Below, in pieces: positions 1 to 6,673 of a stretch of 15,983 nucleotides of DNA. The notes beneath the pieces were generated by a model that searched no databases, was not told the DNA's origin, and saw only the letters and a list, made by a program, of their open reading frames with translations. The translations under genes and the position numbers were made by a program. Each line of letters opens with the position of its first letter. Position 1 is the stretch's first letter. Source of the stretch: Solirubrobacterales bacterium (lineage in GTDB: Bacteria > Actinomycetota > Thermoleophilia > Solirubrobacterales > Solirubrobacteraceae); the NCBI GenBank assembly GCA_017354065.1, contig JAFMRN010000017.1, forward strand, positions 1 to 15,983. Reading direction: 5' to 3'.

Positions 1-127
1 ACCTGGCGTCACCGCCCCTGATTTCACCCTTCCGAACCAAGATGCTCAGCCCGTGACGCTCTCGGAGTTGCGCGGAAAGAACGTCGTCCTCTATTTCTTC
101 CCGAAGGCCGACACGCCGGGGCTCTAA
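1..127 (+). pseudogene. bcp: 5' part of host bcp (thiol peroxidase), truncated by the integrated element
   Basis: Frame +2 reads PGVTAPDFTLPNQD and ends ...FFPKADTPG-Leu-stop. This is the N-terminal part of a Bcp/PrxQ peroxiredoxin up to, but not including, the peroxidatic cysteine. The gene begins outside the window. The last host codons lie in the 17-bp core at 104-120; the final Leu codon and the TAA at 125-127 belong to the element. The fragment therefore cannot be an active peroxidase. It is about 65% identical by eye to the N-terminus of the intact copy at 10499, so it is a related but separate sequence and not a recent duplicate. The natural continuation of this fragment is the host sequence from 10636 onward. 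Its promoter now reads into the element's left operon. Confidence 0.88.
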
Positions 128-135
128 AAACAGTA
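101..135. other. attL: left junction (host B half, core, element P' arm)
   Basis: The 17-bp core AAGGCCGACACGCCGGG (104-120) is repeated exactly at 10619-10635. To its right, AAAAACAGTA (126-135) is the perfect reverse complement of TACTGTTTTT at 10602-10611, just left of the other core copy. Joined in the excised circle, the arms sit 29 bp apart around the core in a 49-bp site, which is the size and symmetry of attP sites used by large serine integrases. A second small dyad, GCTCTA/TAGAGC (121-126/134-139), overlaps the arm. The symmetry centre falls on A111, so the exchanged dinucleotide is probably GA or AC. Confidence 0.85.
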
Positions 136-189
136 GAGCTAACACGTTCCTAACGTTGGTTATCGTCTACTGCTAAGCGCGACCGAGCG

Positions 190-600
190 TTGACAGGTGA
201 GCGATACTCCTGTTTTGTGAGCAACGACAACGCGCCCGTCGTGCACTGGAACCGGGCAACCATTGAGCACGACCATCTGAGCGGCAACTACACACTTGAG
301 ATCCCGGTCATGTTCGACTGCCCCAGCGCCGAGGCCGGCATACAACACGAGTTGGAGTCGGATTATCCGGGCAGACGCTGGGAGGTCGCGTCTGGTCACA
401 TCGTCCGAGACGGAAACGGTGCGCGCGCGGAGCTTGGATACGTGCGGCTGACAGACCCGCAGCTGCTAAACGGGAACGTGCAACCCACCGACCTAAGGAT
501 TGCGGTCGGCAACGCGGTCACGCAGCAAGTGGCGCTGGCGAGGCACAACGACGAACAGAACCGCGGGCGTATGGATTCGTTTCTCGCGAGCCTTCGATGA
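190..600 (+). CDS. Hypothetical protein, first gene of the element's left operon
   Basis: An open frame of up to 136 residues with no family I recognise. It is mildly acidic and mixed alpha/beta in character, with no signal peptide, membrane segment or cysteine motif. The start is uncertain: TTG at 190 gives the longest form, GTG at 217 gives a 127-residue form beginning VSNDNAPVV, and neither has a well-placed ribosome binding site. It is followed four bases after its stop by the next gene, and 850-1152 follows in turn, so the three form one operon. Because the element sits inside bcp, read-through from the host bcp promoter upstream would enter this operon. The first bases contain TTGACAGGTG, also found in the central control region. 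Confidence 0.6.
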   Translation: MTGERYSCFVSNDNAPVVHWNRATIEHDHLSGNYTLEIPVMFDCPSAEAGIQHELESDYPGRRWEVASGHIVRDGNGARAELGYVRLTDPQLLNGNVQPTDLRIAVGNAVTQQVALARHNDEQNRGRMDSFLASLR

Positions 601-604
601 ACCG

Positions 605-844
605 ATGGACTCCGTCTCCCGACCCCATCTCGACACAGACGGGACCCTCCTCGGCCATACCGTGGAAGTCACGCTAGACACGCGCGATCCGAAGACTCGC
701 GCGATCCGAGTCGCCGGTTGCTACGACGCAGACTCTGAGCACGTTCGCGACATCCTCCTGACCGTAGGCACTGAGGTAGTCGAAATGGACGCCAAACACG
801 CAGCCGAACTGGCCGCCGCGCTAGGACTAGCGCTCGCAGGCTGA
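605..844 (+). CDS. Small hypothetical protein
   Basis: A 79-residue frame starting at ATG 605, four bases after the previous stop, beginning MDSVSRPHLDTDGT and ending AAELAAALGLALAG. It resembles a small beta-rich domain (HTVEVTLDTRDPKTRAIRVAG) followed by a C-terminal alanine/leucine helix (HAAELAAALGLALA). No family is recognised. The frame stays open upstream to 500, but that part overlaps the preceding gene and has a shadow-like composition (RSRSKWRWRG), so the ATG at 605 is preferred with expression by translational coupling. The next gene starts five bases after its stop. Confidence 0.6.
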   Translation: MDSVSRPHLDTDGTLLGHTVEVTLDTRDPKTRAIRVAGCYDADSEHVRDILLTVGTEVVEMDAKHAAELAAALGLALAG

Positions 845-849
845 TAGCT

Positions 850-1152
850 ATGTCGCAACGAATCCGCGAGCACGCAGGCGACTTGGAAAGCACCAAGCAG
901 GCGGACTACGCCGCCCAAATCGCGCAGCACTGGGGAACGCCCCAGTTGCCGGAGTTAGCTGGCAGCAAGGAGGCGTGCGAAATCCTCGGGATCACGAAGG
1001 CGACGCTAGCTCGCTGGCTTGAGCCAGGCAGCGGCTCCCACGGCGATCAGTGCACATGGATGATCGAGCCCCGATACGTCGCCGCCGGTCCCGTGTGGCC
1101 ACGCGCAGACGTCGAAGGGTTCGCGCGCGAGATCGGTCGGAAGCGCGGCTAG
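850..1152 (+). CDS. HTH DNA-binding protein, candidate excisionase/recombination directionality factor
   Basis: A 100-residue protein starting ATG 850 behind a weak AGG. Residues 38-57 (GSKEACEILGITKATLARWL) form a MerR/excisionase-type helix-turn-helix like those in HTH_17 proteins. They are followed by a wing-like segment with WMIEPRYVAAG and PVWPRADVEGFAREIG, where the phrase 'W.R.DVE.F' is typical of the C-terminal end of such domains. Small HTH proteins of this kind serve as excisionases or regulators in phages and islands; phiRv1 encodes a small RDF of broadly this type for its serine integrase. The gene sits at the end of the element opposite the integrase. It is the only clear DNA-binding regulator in the element, so it may also control the operons. 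The RDF role is inferred from position and fold only. Confidence 0.7.
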   Translation: MSQRIREHAGDLESTKQADYAAQIAQHWGTPQLPELAGSKEACEILGITKATLARWLEPGSGSHGDQCTWMIEPRYVAAGPVWPRADVEGFAREIGRKRG

Positions 1153-1349
1153 CGCGAGATGGTCCCATCTCGGGACCTAGGCTCGCTAAAGGCAGCGCCA
1201 CCAGACCCCCGCGCAAGCCGCTCAGCAGCCGCACAGCGGCTCACAGGCCCCGCCAAAACCGCACGGGCCCAGATTTTTGGGCGACCCTCCGCCGCGACGC
1301 TTCGCCTCAGCCGCGTAAAAACGTTACGTAAACGTTAGTTTCCGGCGTT
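1153..1349. promoter_or_regulatory. Convergent intergenic region with tandem AACGTT sites
   Basis: This 197-bp gap separates the rightward left operon from the 3' end of the leftward packaging operon. Besides the hairpin at 1155-1172 it holds a weak GCCCA/TGGGC dyad (1267-1271/1278-1282). It ends in an AT-rich stretch with two AACGTT-centred sites, 1320-1325 and 1331-1336, exactly 11 bp apart. The same hexamer recurs at 152-157, 6551-6556 and 6692-6697, all outside genes, which suggests a shared protein-binding motif. No RNA gene or convincing ORF is seen here. Confidence 0.4.
1155..1172 (+). terminator. Hairpin after the left operon, likely terminator
   Basis: CGAGATGG (1155-1162) and CCATCTCG (1165-1172) are perfect inverted repeats, starting two bases after the stop at 1152. 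A four-base loop leaves a 7-bp stem. There is no U-tract, which is common for terminators in high-GC actinobacteria. It could instead be an operator dyad. Confidence 0.5.
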
Positions 1350-1619
1350 CTACCGCGTTTCCCGGTGTTTCTGGACGTGATGGCGGTGGCAGAGGGGTTG
1401 CGCGTTGTCCGGGTGATCGGGGCCGTTGTCTTGGACGGCTTGGATGTGATCTACCTCGGTGGCCGGTGCACCACAAATCTTACACCTGTAGCCATCGCGG
1501 GCGAGCACTTGAGCCCGGACTTTCTTCCATCGTTGGGCCTGCCGCTGGCGTGGCCGGTGTGCTCGGCAGTAGGAGCCCGAGTCGGTCAGTTGGCCGCATT
1601 TCAGACAGTGCTTGAGCAT
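1350..1619 (-). CDS. HNH endonuclease, packaging-associated
   Basis: An 89-residue protein with an N-terminal zinc-knuckle pattern (C5-x2-C8, C18-x2-H21) and a full HNH core: RDGYRCKIC (C46, C49), VDHI (D57-H58), DNAQPLCHRHH (N72, C77, H80-H81). Phage HNH proteins encoded beside the large terminase help cut the genome at cos during packaging in HK97-like phages. Here it is the last gene of the operon, 56 bp downstream of terL, with an 18-bp tandem repeat in the gap. The start ATG 1619 follows a purine-rich GAGAGGGTGAGGGG. The presence of HNH with TerL argues for cos-type packaging. A homing function is less likely given its size and place. Confidence 0.85.
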   Translation of the reverse strand: MLKHCLKCGQLTDSGSYCRAHRPRQRQAQRWKKVRAQVLARDGYRCKICGAPATEVDHIQAVQDNGPDHPDNAQPLCHRHHVQKHRETR

Positions 1620-1640
1620 CCCCTCACCCTCTCTGTAGAC

Positions 1641-1674
1641 CCGTCACAAGCGTCACACCCGTCACAAGCGTCAC
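1641..1674. repeat. 18-bp tandem repeat between terL and the HNH gene
   Basis: CCGTCACAAGCGTCAC occurs at 1641-1656 and again at 1659-1674, a period of 18 bp. Each unit is itself made of two GTCAC half-units in the same orientation, so four spaced GTCAC boxes result. It lies in the untranslated gap just after the terL stop (1676-1678) and before the HNH start (1619). Terminase or HNH recognition (a cosB-like site) is the most natural guess, but no cos cut site can be identified from sequence alone. Confidence 0.6.
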
Positions 1675-1675
1675 G

Positions 1676-3010
1676 TCAGAGCCAGCCGAGCAACTTCACG
1701 GGCTCCCGTGGCTTGGAGGCAATGTCGACGGCCATTGCAAGGGCAACGATTCCGTCGATGTTCGGCCGGCCGGGAGGCTTGCCGATCCGCCAACCGCGGC
1801 GGGAGTGCTGGGCGATGGCGTTCGCGGAGTGCTGCGCCAGGAGCGGGTCGTCGGGCAGCGTGAGCCGTCCGTGAACGATCTTGTCGTACAGCAGCGCTGA
1901 GGCCGGCATCATCCGGGCATCGTGTTGCGGGAACGCGGTGCAGAGAATGTTCTCGCGCTCCAGCTCGGCGGCCAGCGGGCCGGACCCCCACGGGTCAAAG
2001 GTCAGCTCACGCAGGTCATAGGTCTGGGCCAGCTCGCGGACGTGCTCGCCGGCTTCGATCAGCCCGTCGTCACCTTCATAGATGGCGCAGCCAACCTGGC
2101 CGGTGTCGTTGACCCAGACCAAGGCGGTAGCGGAGAACTGGCCGCCCGCGTCAATCGCGGCGTAGATCGGCTCGCCCGGTGTGAAGTCAGGCTCTCCAAC
2201 GCACGCCTGCCAGGCGCCCGGTGGCAGCCAGTGTCCCGCGCGCTCTGTCCATTGCCCTGCGTGGAAACGCCGAAACGCGAGATCGGGGACTGCCTCCTGT
2301 TGCGCGGCAAGCGTCTCGCGGGTGATCCAAGAGGCCGGGTTCGCGCGTTTGACGTTTGCCGGGGTCAGCTCCGCGTCCTCGGGCACTGCCCATTCCAGCA
2401 TTCGGAGCCCTGGCCCGCGGGCATCGGTGAGATAGCCCTTCGTCGTCACCCTCGGCAGCGCGAGCGCACGGGAGCGCAGCCGGCCTAGCGGTGTTTCGGT
2501 GCCCTGGCCGGCGCTTGAGATGGTGATGAGCTTCGATCCCGGCCGCTTCCCCAGAGCGGTCAGCAGAGCGAGATAGACCTGATCGTTGGGGTGTGCGTGC
2601 AGCTCGTCAACAATCGACAGGCTCGGCGTCAGGCCGTGCAGCCGTGGCGCGTCCGCGGCCAGGACACGCAGATGGCGGGTGAAGTGTCGAGCCTTGCTCG
2701 GATCAGGGCACCAGCGCAGCTCAAGGTGCCGGTCCACGATGTGCGGCTCTCCGAGCGCACGCGCGTAACGCGCGGCCTGCTCGTACAGGATCCGGGCCTG
2801 TTCACGGCTTGCCGCTGCGCAGTACACCGCTGCGTCCTCAACCGTGAGCAGGTGATAGAGCGCGACCGCGGCCATCAGCGAGGTCTTGCCGTTGCCTCTC
2901 GGGATCAGGACAGCTATCTCCCGCTCGGGGCCGGACGCGGCCGAGACGATCTTGCGCTGGAACGGCTCCAGCTTGAGCCCGATCAGCGCCGCGAACTGAT
3001 CGAACCTCAT
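1676..3010 (-). CDS. terL: Phage terminase large subunit
   Basis: A 444-residue DNA packaging motor with ATPase and nuclease domains. The Walker A motif is LIPRGNGKTSL (residues 35-45), Walker B is LSIVDE (131-136), and the coupling motif ITISSAG lies at about 162-168. The C-terminal RNaseH-fold nuclease shows AAIDAGG and TFDPWGS, whose aspartates would bind metal. Length and motif order fit the HK97-type Terminase_1 family. The protein pumps DNA into the prohead through the portal. The ATG at 3010 lies three bases after the upstream stop, so it is coupled. Normally terL precedes portal and capsid; here it follows them. No obvious small subunit is next to it. Confidence 0.93.
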   Translation of the reverse strand: MRFDQFAALIGLKLEPFQRKIVSAASGPEREIAVLIPRGNGKTSLMAAVALYHLLTVEDAAVYCAAASREQARILYEQAARYARALGEPHIVDRHLELRWCPDPSKARHFTRHLRVLAADAPRLHGLTPSLSIVDELHAHPNDQVYLALLTALGKRPGSKLITISSAGQGTETPLGRLRSRALALPRVTTKGYLTDARGPGLRMLEWAVPEDAELTPANVKRANPASWITRETLAAQQEAVPDLAFRRFHAGQWTERAGHWLPPGAWQACVGEPDFTPGEPIYAAIDAGGQFSATALVWVNDTGQVGCAIYEGDDGLIEAGEHVRELAQTYDLRELTFDPWGSGPLAAELERENILCTAFPQHDARMMPASALLYDKIVHGRLTLPDDPLLAQHSANAIAQHSRRGWRIGKPPGRPNIDGIVALAMAVDIASKPREPVKLLGWL

Positions 3011-3013
3011 CGC

Positions 3014-3430
3014 TCAGCCCACGTAATGGGCAATCGGGATCTTCGCCTGAAGTGCGGCCAGGGCATCCCGGTAAACGGCGTCGGCCTCTCTGTAGGAGCC
3101 CGAGGCATCGCGGCGGCCGACCACTTCCACGCGAAACGCTGAAAGCTCCGTTAGGGCGGCTGCGCGAAGCGCCACCACTTGCTTGATGCTCGGATAGAAG
3201 CCGACGTCGCAGTTCGGAGCGAGCTGCGCGAGAACCTCTGCCACCGCGGCGTCGATCAAGGCCGAGACCTGCGTGTCGGTCGGGAACGTCTCACCCGTGA
3301 ACGTGCCCATGTCGTTTCCGTTAGCGTCCTGGCACCGCGCGATCTCCAGTGTCGCCACGTCCGCGACGGAAGGCGTTACAGCCGCGGCGTCTATCGGCGG
3401 CGGCGCATCAGGACCGTCCCAGAAGCTCAC
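3014..3430 (-). CDS. Head-tail connector (gp6-like) protein
   Basis: A 138-residue protein. Its centre, FPTDTQVSALIDAAVAEVL, followed by helices with ALRAAALTELSAFRVEV and YREADAVYRDALAALQA, matches the all-helical adaptor proteins that dock beneath the portal in HK97-like phages. The family 'tRT' or 'fPT..qV..LI..A' opening is visible. The start is GTG at 3430, overlapping the previous stop as GTGA. A connector lets the capsid join a tail, so keeping it while lacking all tail genes suggests the particles are built to take tails from another phage. The family assignment rests on pattern recognition only. Confidence 0.65.
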   Translation of the reverse strand: MSFWDGPDAPPPIDAAAVTPSVADVATLEIARCQDANGNDMGTFTGETFPTDTQVSALIDAAVAEVLAQLAPNCDVGFYPSIKQVVALRAAALTELSAFRVEVVGRRDASGSYREADAVYRDALAALQAKIPIAHYVG

Positions 3431-3633
3431 CTGCCGGCCTTCCTGCGTTTCGCTGTGTAGGCGCCGATCAGCTCCACTTCCAGCGGCAGAGGCGAGCCCG
3501 CCCCGGCACCCGAGGAAGATGCCGAGACGGGCTTTTCCGCTGTGCTGGCGGCCTCGCGGCGGGAAGGAGGAACCGCCGGCGAGCTTGTAAGAGCCTTCTT
3601 CGGCTCCGAGTCGTTGTCACGTTTGCCAGGCAT
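3427..3633 (-). CDS. Small basic/serine-rich protein of the head operon
   Basis: A 68-residue protein from ATG 3633, which overlaps the capsid stop as TAATG. The frame extends further upstream but only inside the capsid gene. It is low in complexity: an N-terminal KRDNDSEPKKALTSS, a central SSSGAGAGSPLP, and a basic C-terminus YTAKRRKAGR. No family is recognised. Its size and position between capsid and connector would suit a decoration protein, a minor head protein, or a divergent terminase small subunit; none of these is supported by a motif. Confidence 0.55.
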   Translation of the reverse strand: MPGKRDNDSEPKKALTSSPAVPPSRREAASTAEKPVSASSSGAGAGSPLPLEVELIGAYTAKRRKAGR

Positions 3634-5219
3634 TAGGAGGCCGCGATCCTCACGGCGGCCGCCGGGCGCTCCGTCGCAAACACCGCGTTGCACTCCATGC
3701 GGATCACGCTTGTGTTTGTCACGCCTGCGTTCTGCTCGAACCGGGCCAGTGACACTGGCGAGGCGAACATGCGCCCGAGCGCATGCGAGTCACACACGGC
3801 CGGGGCCGGGAGGTTCGTGACGATCCGGCGCTGAGCCCCGAAGATCGTTCCCGGAGCCGCTGCGCCAGGCGAGAACACGTAGAACTCCGACCCCTCGCTT
3901 GCGACCAACGTGTCGAGCTTGACGGCGGAGGCAGGATCGAGCAGCAGAACGTCTGCGTTGTACCCGGCGGCCTGCAGCTCCTCAACGGCTTGGCGGATCG
4001 CCGCAAGCAGCGTTGTCGAAGTCGGGTCAACATGCCCCGCCGTGGCGAGCCCCGCGATAACGAGCGAGTCGAGAGCCTGATTGATCGCGAGGGTGAGATC
4101 GTTTTCCACGATGCTGTTAACCGGCGTCGCGCCACCCGGCAGCAAATACACATTGGGTATTGCGCTGGACACGCTCGCGACCTGCTGGAGCGGGAGCTGC
4201 GTAACGGTCAGGGTCGAGCCGGTTTCGGGCTTATCGCTGGTCGCATCGATTGCACGCACCATGCTTGCCGCCGAGGCGAGACTGCGAGCGGTTTGCGAAG
4301 CGACCGCTACCGAGGTCACGCCCGGATCGACTCCGACACGCGGGAACGCCGGCCACGCAAAACGCTGATCAGCGCCAAGCGGAAGGCCCTGCACCCGCGT
4401 CTGATTCATCAGGTCGACGGAGCCCGTCCACGTCACCGAGCGGTCCTCAAAGACTTCTGCGAAGGGCAGGGTTGCGCGCTCGTCAGGGAAGCCGGCCGCG
4501 CGGAAACGCTCACCGAGGGAGCCTCTCGGCCGGTCACTCAAAGACCTGTCCTCAACGGTCAGCCCTTGCGTCTGCCCGGACGGCGGGCCGGGAAGCTGCC
4601 CCGGCTTCTGTGAGGGTGGCTGAGGCGTTTCCGACGCGCTGCCGTCCTCGACGGCCGTACCGGTAGCGGTGGGCTCCGGGGTCTGCGTGTCCGGCTCAGT
4701 GGCCGGAGCGGTGCTCTCAGGCATGGGATCCTCCTGGCCTTCGGCCGGATTGGGTTCTAGGTGGCGCAGCTCGACGGCTGCAGTGGTGTAAGCGGGTTGA
4801 GCGACAACCGAGACGTCGCGCAGCTCTGAGATGGCGGTCACGTGCCGGACGTTGCCTTGCCAGCGCTCACGGGCAACGCGCATCCGCCAGCTACCGGCCT
4901 GCAGGTCGCCGCGCTGCACAGCCTCGATCACCTCCGGGCGGGAGGCAGGCGGCGACACTGCCCAGTGGAGCCCGTCCGTGCGGTCCTCAAGCTGCAGCGT
5001 TGTCGGGTAGCGGCCAATCGGCACGCCCGAGTGTTCAACCGTCGCCACCAGCGAATCCAGGTTCGTGGAGTCCAGCGCGCCGCGGTCGATCACTTCGGTG
5101 TAGCCGCCCAGATCCCGGCTCTCGACTCCGTAAGGGATCACGCCGCGGATCCGCTGCTCACTGTCGAGCTGGATCGGCTGCGCGCGCGTCTCCCACGTAC
5201 CGGTAGTTGGTCTAGGCAT
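3633..5219 (-). CDS. Fused HK97-family prohead protease and major capsid protein
   Basis: A 528-residue fusion. Residues 1-155 are an S78-family prohead protease with histidine in VEHSGVPIGRY (H63), serine in QAGSWRMRV (S110), and the typical end ISELRDVSVVAQPAY. Residues 166-260 are a Pro/Thr/Glu-rich segment that would act as the scaffold (delta) region. The rest is an HK97-fold capsid, with the recognisable run ...VENDLTLAINQALDSLVIAG, LDPASAVKLDTL and the C-terminal MFASPVSLARFEQNAGVTNTS. The protease processes the scaffold so the shell can mature. The start ATG 5219 overlaps the portal stop. A strong internal ribosome binding site allows the capsid part to be made alone from residue 166. 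Confidence 0.9.
   Translation of the reverse strand: MPRPTTGTWETRAQPIQLDSEQRIRGVIPYGVESRDLGGYTEVIDRGALDSTNLDSLVATVEHSGVPIGRYPTTLQLEDRTDGLHWAVSPPASRPEVIEAVQRGDLQAGSWRMRVARERWQGNVRHVTAISELRDVSVVAQPAYTTAAVELRHLEPNPAEGQEDPMPESTAPATEPDTQTPEPTATGTAVEDGSASETPQPPSQKPGQLPGPPSGQTQGLTVEDRSLSDRPRGSLGERFRAAGFPDERATLPFAEVFEDRSVTWTGSVDLMNQTRVQGLPLGADQRFAWPAFPRVGVDPGVTSVAVASQTARSLASAASMVRAIDATSDKPETGSTLTVTQLPLQQVASVSSAIPNVYLLPGGATPVNSIVENDLTLAINQALDSLVIAGLATAGHVDPTSTTLLAAIRQAVEELQAAGYNADVLLLDPASAVKLDTLVASEGSEFYVFSPGAAAPGTIFGAQRRIVTNLPAPAVCDSHALGRMFASPVSLARFEQNAGVTNTSVIRMECNAVFATERPAAAVRIAAS
4722..4735 (-). promoter_or_regulatory. Internal Shine-Dalgarno and ATG for separate capsid synthesis
   Basis: On the minus strand AGGAGG (4735-4730) is followed after five bases by ATG (4724-4722), in frame at codon 166 of the protease-capsid gene. 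It lies exactly where the protease ends and the scaffold-like linker begins. It is one of the best ribosome binding sites in the element. Initiation here would give a 363-residue scaffold-capsid in excess over the full fusion, a ratio that head assembly needs. Confidence 0.75.
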
Positions 5220-6414
5220 CGTCGCTGTCCTCCGTTGTGTCCGCGCCTACGTCTGTGTCGTCACTGTCAGGTTCCAGACCTTCAAGCTCGCGGACCTCAT
5301 CGCGTGTAAGCCATCCGGTCTGCGCGTTCAAGGCCGCGGTGTAGAACTGGGCGCGTTCGGCCGGATCCGCGCGCAGAAGCTCGTCAAGGGAAAAGCGCAC
5401 GCGAGTCCCGCCAGGACAGAGATACGGGTCTGAGCTGATGGCGGTTTCAATCCGGGTCAGGAGCGGGCGCAGCGAAAACATGACTAATGCGCGAGCCTCC
5501 TGCTGAACATTGCTGTAGGTCAGACTGTCACCACTGCTTTCGCCGAGACTCCATGCCGGCAATCCAAAGATCCGCGCTATCTCCTTCGTGCTCAGTGCTC
5601 GCTGCTCAACAAACTGGGCATCCTCAGCAGAGAGGCCCAACTGTGTGTAACTCACGTCGCCGCTGACGACCGCGACCTTGCCGGCCGAGGTACCCCCACC
5701 ATGCTTTGTGTTCCACTGGTCAGAGATCGTCTGAACCGAGTGCTCGTCTTGCGCTCCCTGCACTGTCAGGATCCCGCTCGGTCGTGACCCGTTCTGGATA
5801 AAACTCTTGGCGGAAGCGGCAAGGCCGGCGTTCACACCGAGAGCCATGCGACAGGTCGCGATAGGTGACAGCCCGCGTAGACCGTCTGGTGTCGTCACCG
5901 AGCTTTTGATGTGCAACACGTCCTCGCTGCCTACATCGATCCGTAGGCCGTTGGTCACATCGTTGAGTGCGAGGCTGTACAAAATCGACCGGCCGTGCAG
6001 GCGAACCGACACAGCGGCCGGGTCAATCACGCCGAGCTGCGCGACCTGGCCGGACGGATCGGAGTACTTCCCGATGAACGCCTCGCCATGCAGTGCCATC
6101 GACACAACGATGGAGGCGAGCAAGTCCGGCAGTGTTGAGCCCGGTGCAGGCGCCGCCAATAGGCGGGAGATAATTGCATCAGCGCCTACAGGCTGGCGGC
6201 CGGCAGGCGTGTCCCGGTACACCTCCATCGGCAGTGTGCTGATGGTGTCGGCCAGCAGCTTGACCGCGGCCCACACGTCGCTGAGCGCTAGCGCTTGCCG
6301 GCCTATCGGATCGGTTGTGTACTCGCGACCGATGAAAGACCCGTAACTCGGATAGAGCTCAGGCAGCTTCAGCGAGCGATCCTCCGACTTCCTCCAGAAC
6401 TGCCAGCGTGCCAT
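5212..6414 (-). CDS. HK97-family portal protein
   Basis: A protein of about 400 residues that forms the dodecameric DNA port at one capsid vertex. Family landmarks are visible: an N-terminal SDVWAAVKLLADTISTLPMEVYR, then ALHGEAFIGKY, DVLHIKSSVTTPDGLRGLSPI, GRPSGILTV-like NGSRPSGILTV, and the stem/crown region STKEIARIFGLPAWSLGESS followed by SNVQQEARALVMFSLRPLLTRIE. The C-terminus is very acidic (DSDDTDVGADTTEDSDDA). ATG 6414 is chosen; a TTG at 6420 would add two residues, and neither has a strong ribosome binding site. It is the first gene of the packaging operon, so the operon's promoter should lie within 6415-6640. Confidence 0.92.
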   Translation of the reverse strand: MARWQFWRKSEDRSLKLPELYPSYGSFIGREYTTDPIGRQALALSDVWAAVKLLADTISTLPMEVYRDTPAGRQPVGADAIISRLLAAPAPGSTLPDLLASIVVSMALHGEAFIGKYSDPSGQVAQLGVIDPAAVSVRLHGRSILYSLALNDVTNGLRIDVGSEDVLHIKSSVTTPDGLRGLSPIATCRMALGVNAGLAASAKSFIQNGSRPSGILTVQGAQDEHSVQTISDQWNTKHGGGTSAGKVAVVSGDVSYTQLGLSAEDAQFVEQRALSTKEIARIFGLPAWSLGESSGDSLTYSNVQQEARALVMFSLRPLLTRIETAISSDPYLCPGGTRVRFSLDELLRADPAERAQFYTAALNAQTGWLTRDEVRELEGLEPDSDDTDVGADTTEDSDDA

Positions 6415-6542
6415 AGGCAACAGCTTACTTCGGATAAGTGACAGGGTCGCCGCGTAGGGTTCTGTCCGGGCGTGGCGGGCGCACGCTTTTACTACTCAAC
6501 CATCGTTGTGGATTGGTTCGGTTACGGCGCCCGTCGCGCTCA

Positions 6543-6564
6543 TTTCTCCCAACGTTGGGAGAAA
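6543..6564. promoter_or_regulatory. Perfect 22-bp palindrome in the divergent control region
   Basis: Half-site TTTCTCCCAAC followed directly by its exact reverse complement, with no spacer and no mismatch. It lies between the divergent portal and replication operons, about 130 bp upstream of the portal start. The zero-length loop argues for a dimeric protein-binding site, not an RNA hairpin. Its centre AACGTT recurs in other non-coding parts of the element. Confidence 0.7.
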
Positions 6565-6645
6565 CGCCGGAACGTGTCCAGATTGTGAGGATCGTTACTA
6601 GTGGACAGGTTCTTCCCCGACGTTGACAGGTGTTTCTGGGGTTTC

Positions 6646-6673
6646 AGGTTGTGGTGACTGACACAACCTTTTT
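6646..6673 (+). terminator. Intrinsic terminator-like hairpin with U-tract, no gene upstream
   Basis: AGGTTGTG (6646-6653) pairs with CACAACCT (6662-6669) across an 8-base loop and runs into five consecutive T (6669-6673) on the plus strand. This is a classic Rho-independent form. No plus-strand gene precedes it in the 230 bp back to the portal gene, so it would end a short non-coding transcript or insulate the following promoter. Confidence 0.55.

Noticed and set aside
1..127. A second, functional bcp gene at the left edge
   Set aside because: The frame stops at 125-127 before the catalytic cysteine, and the stop falls in element DNA directly after the 17-bp core.
1641..1674. CRISPR-like or minisatellite array
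   Set aside because: Only two units with no spacers between them; a binding-site repeat is more reasonable.
1365..1874. 169-residue plus-strand frame opposite HNH and terL
   Set aside because: It overlaps two well-supported minus-strand genes and the tandem repeat translates as a SHPSQASRQS artefact.
3783..4613. 276-residue plus-strand frame opposite the capsid
   Set aside because: It is the reverse strand of a clear capsid gene, Arg-rich, without start signals or a recognisable domain.
6438..6626. 62-residue plus-strand frame in the central control region
   Set aside because: No ribosome binding site, Arg-rich low-information sequence, and it runs across the perfect palindrome at 6543-6564; non-coding control DNA is a better reading.
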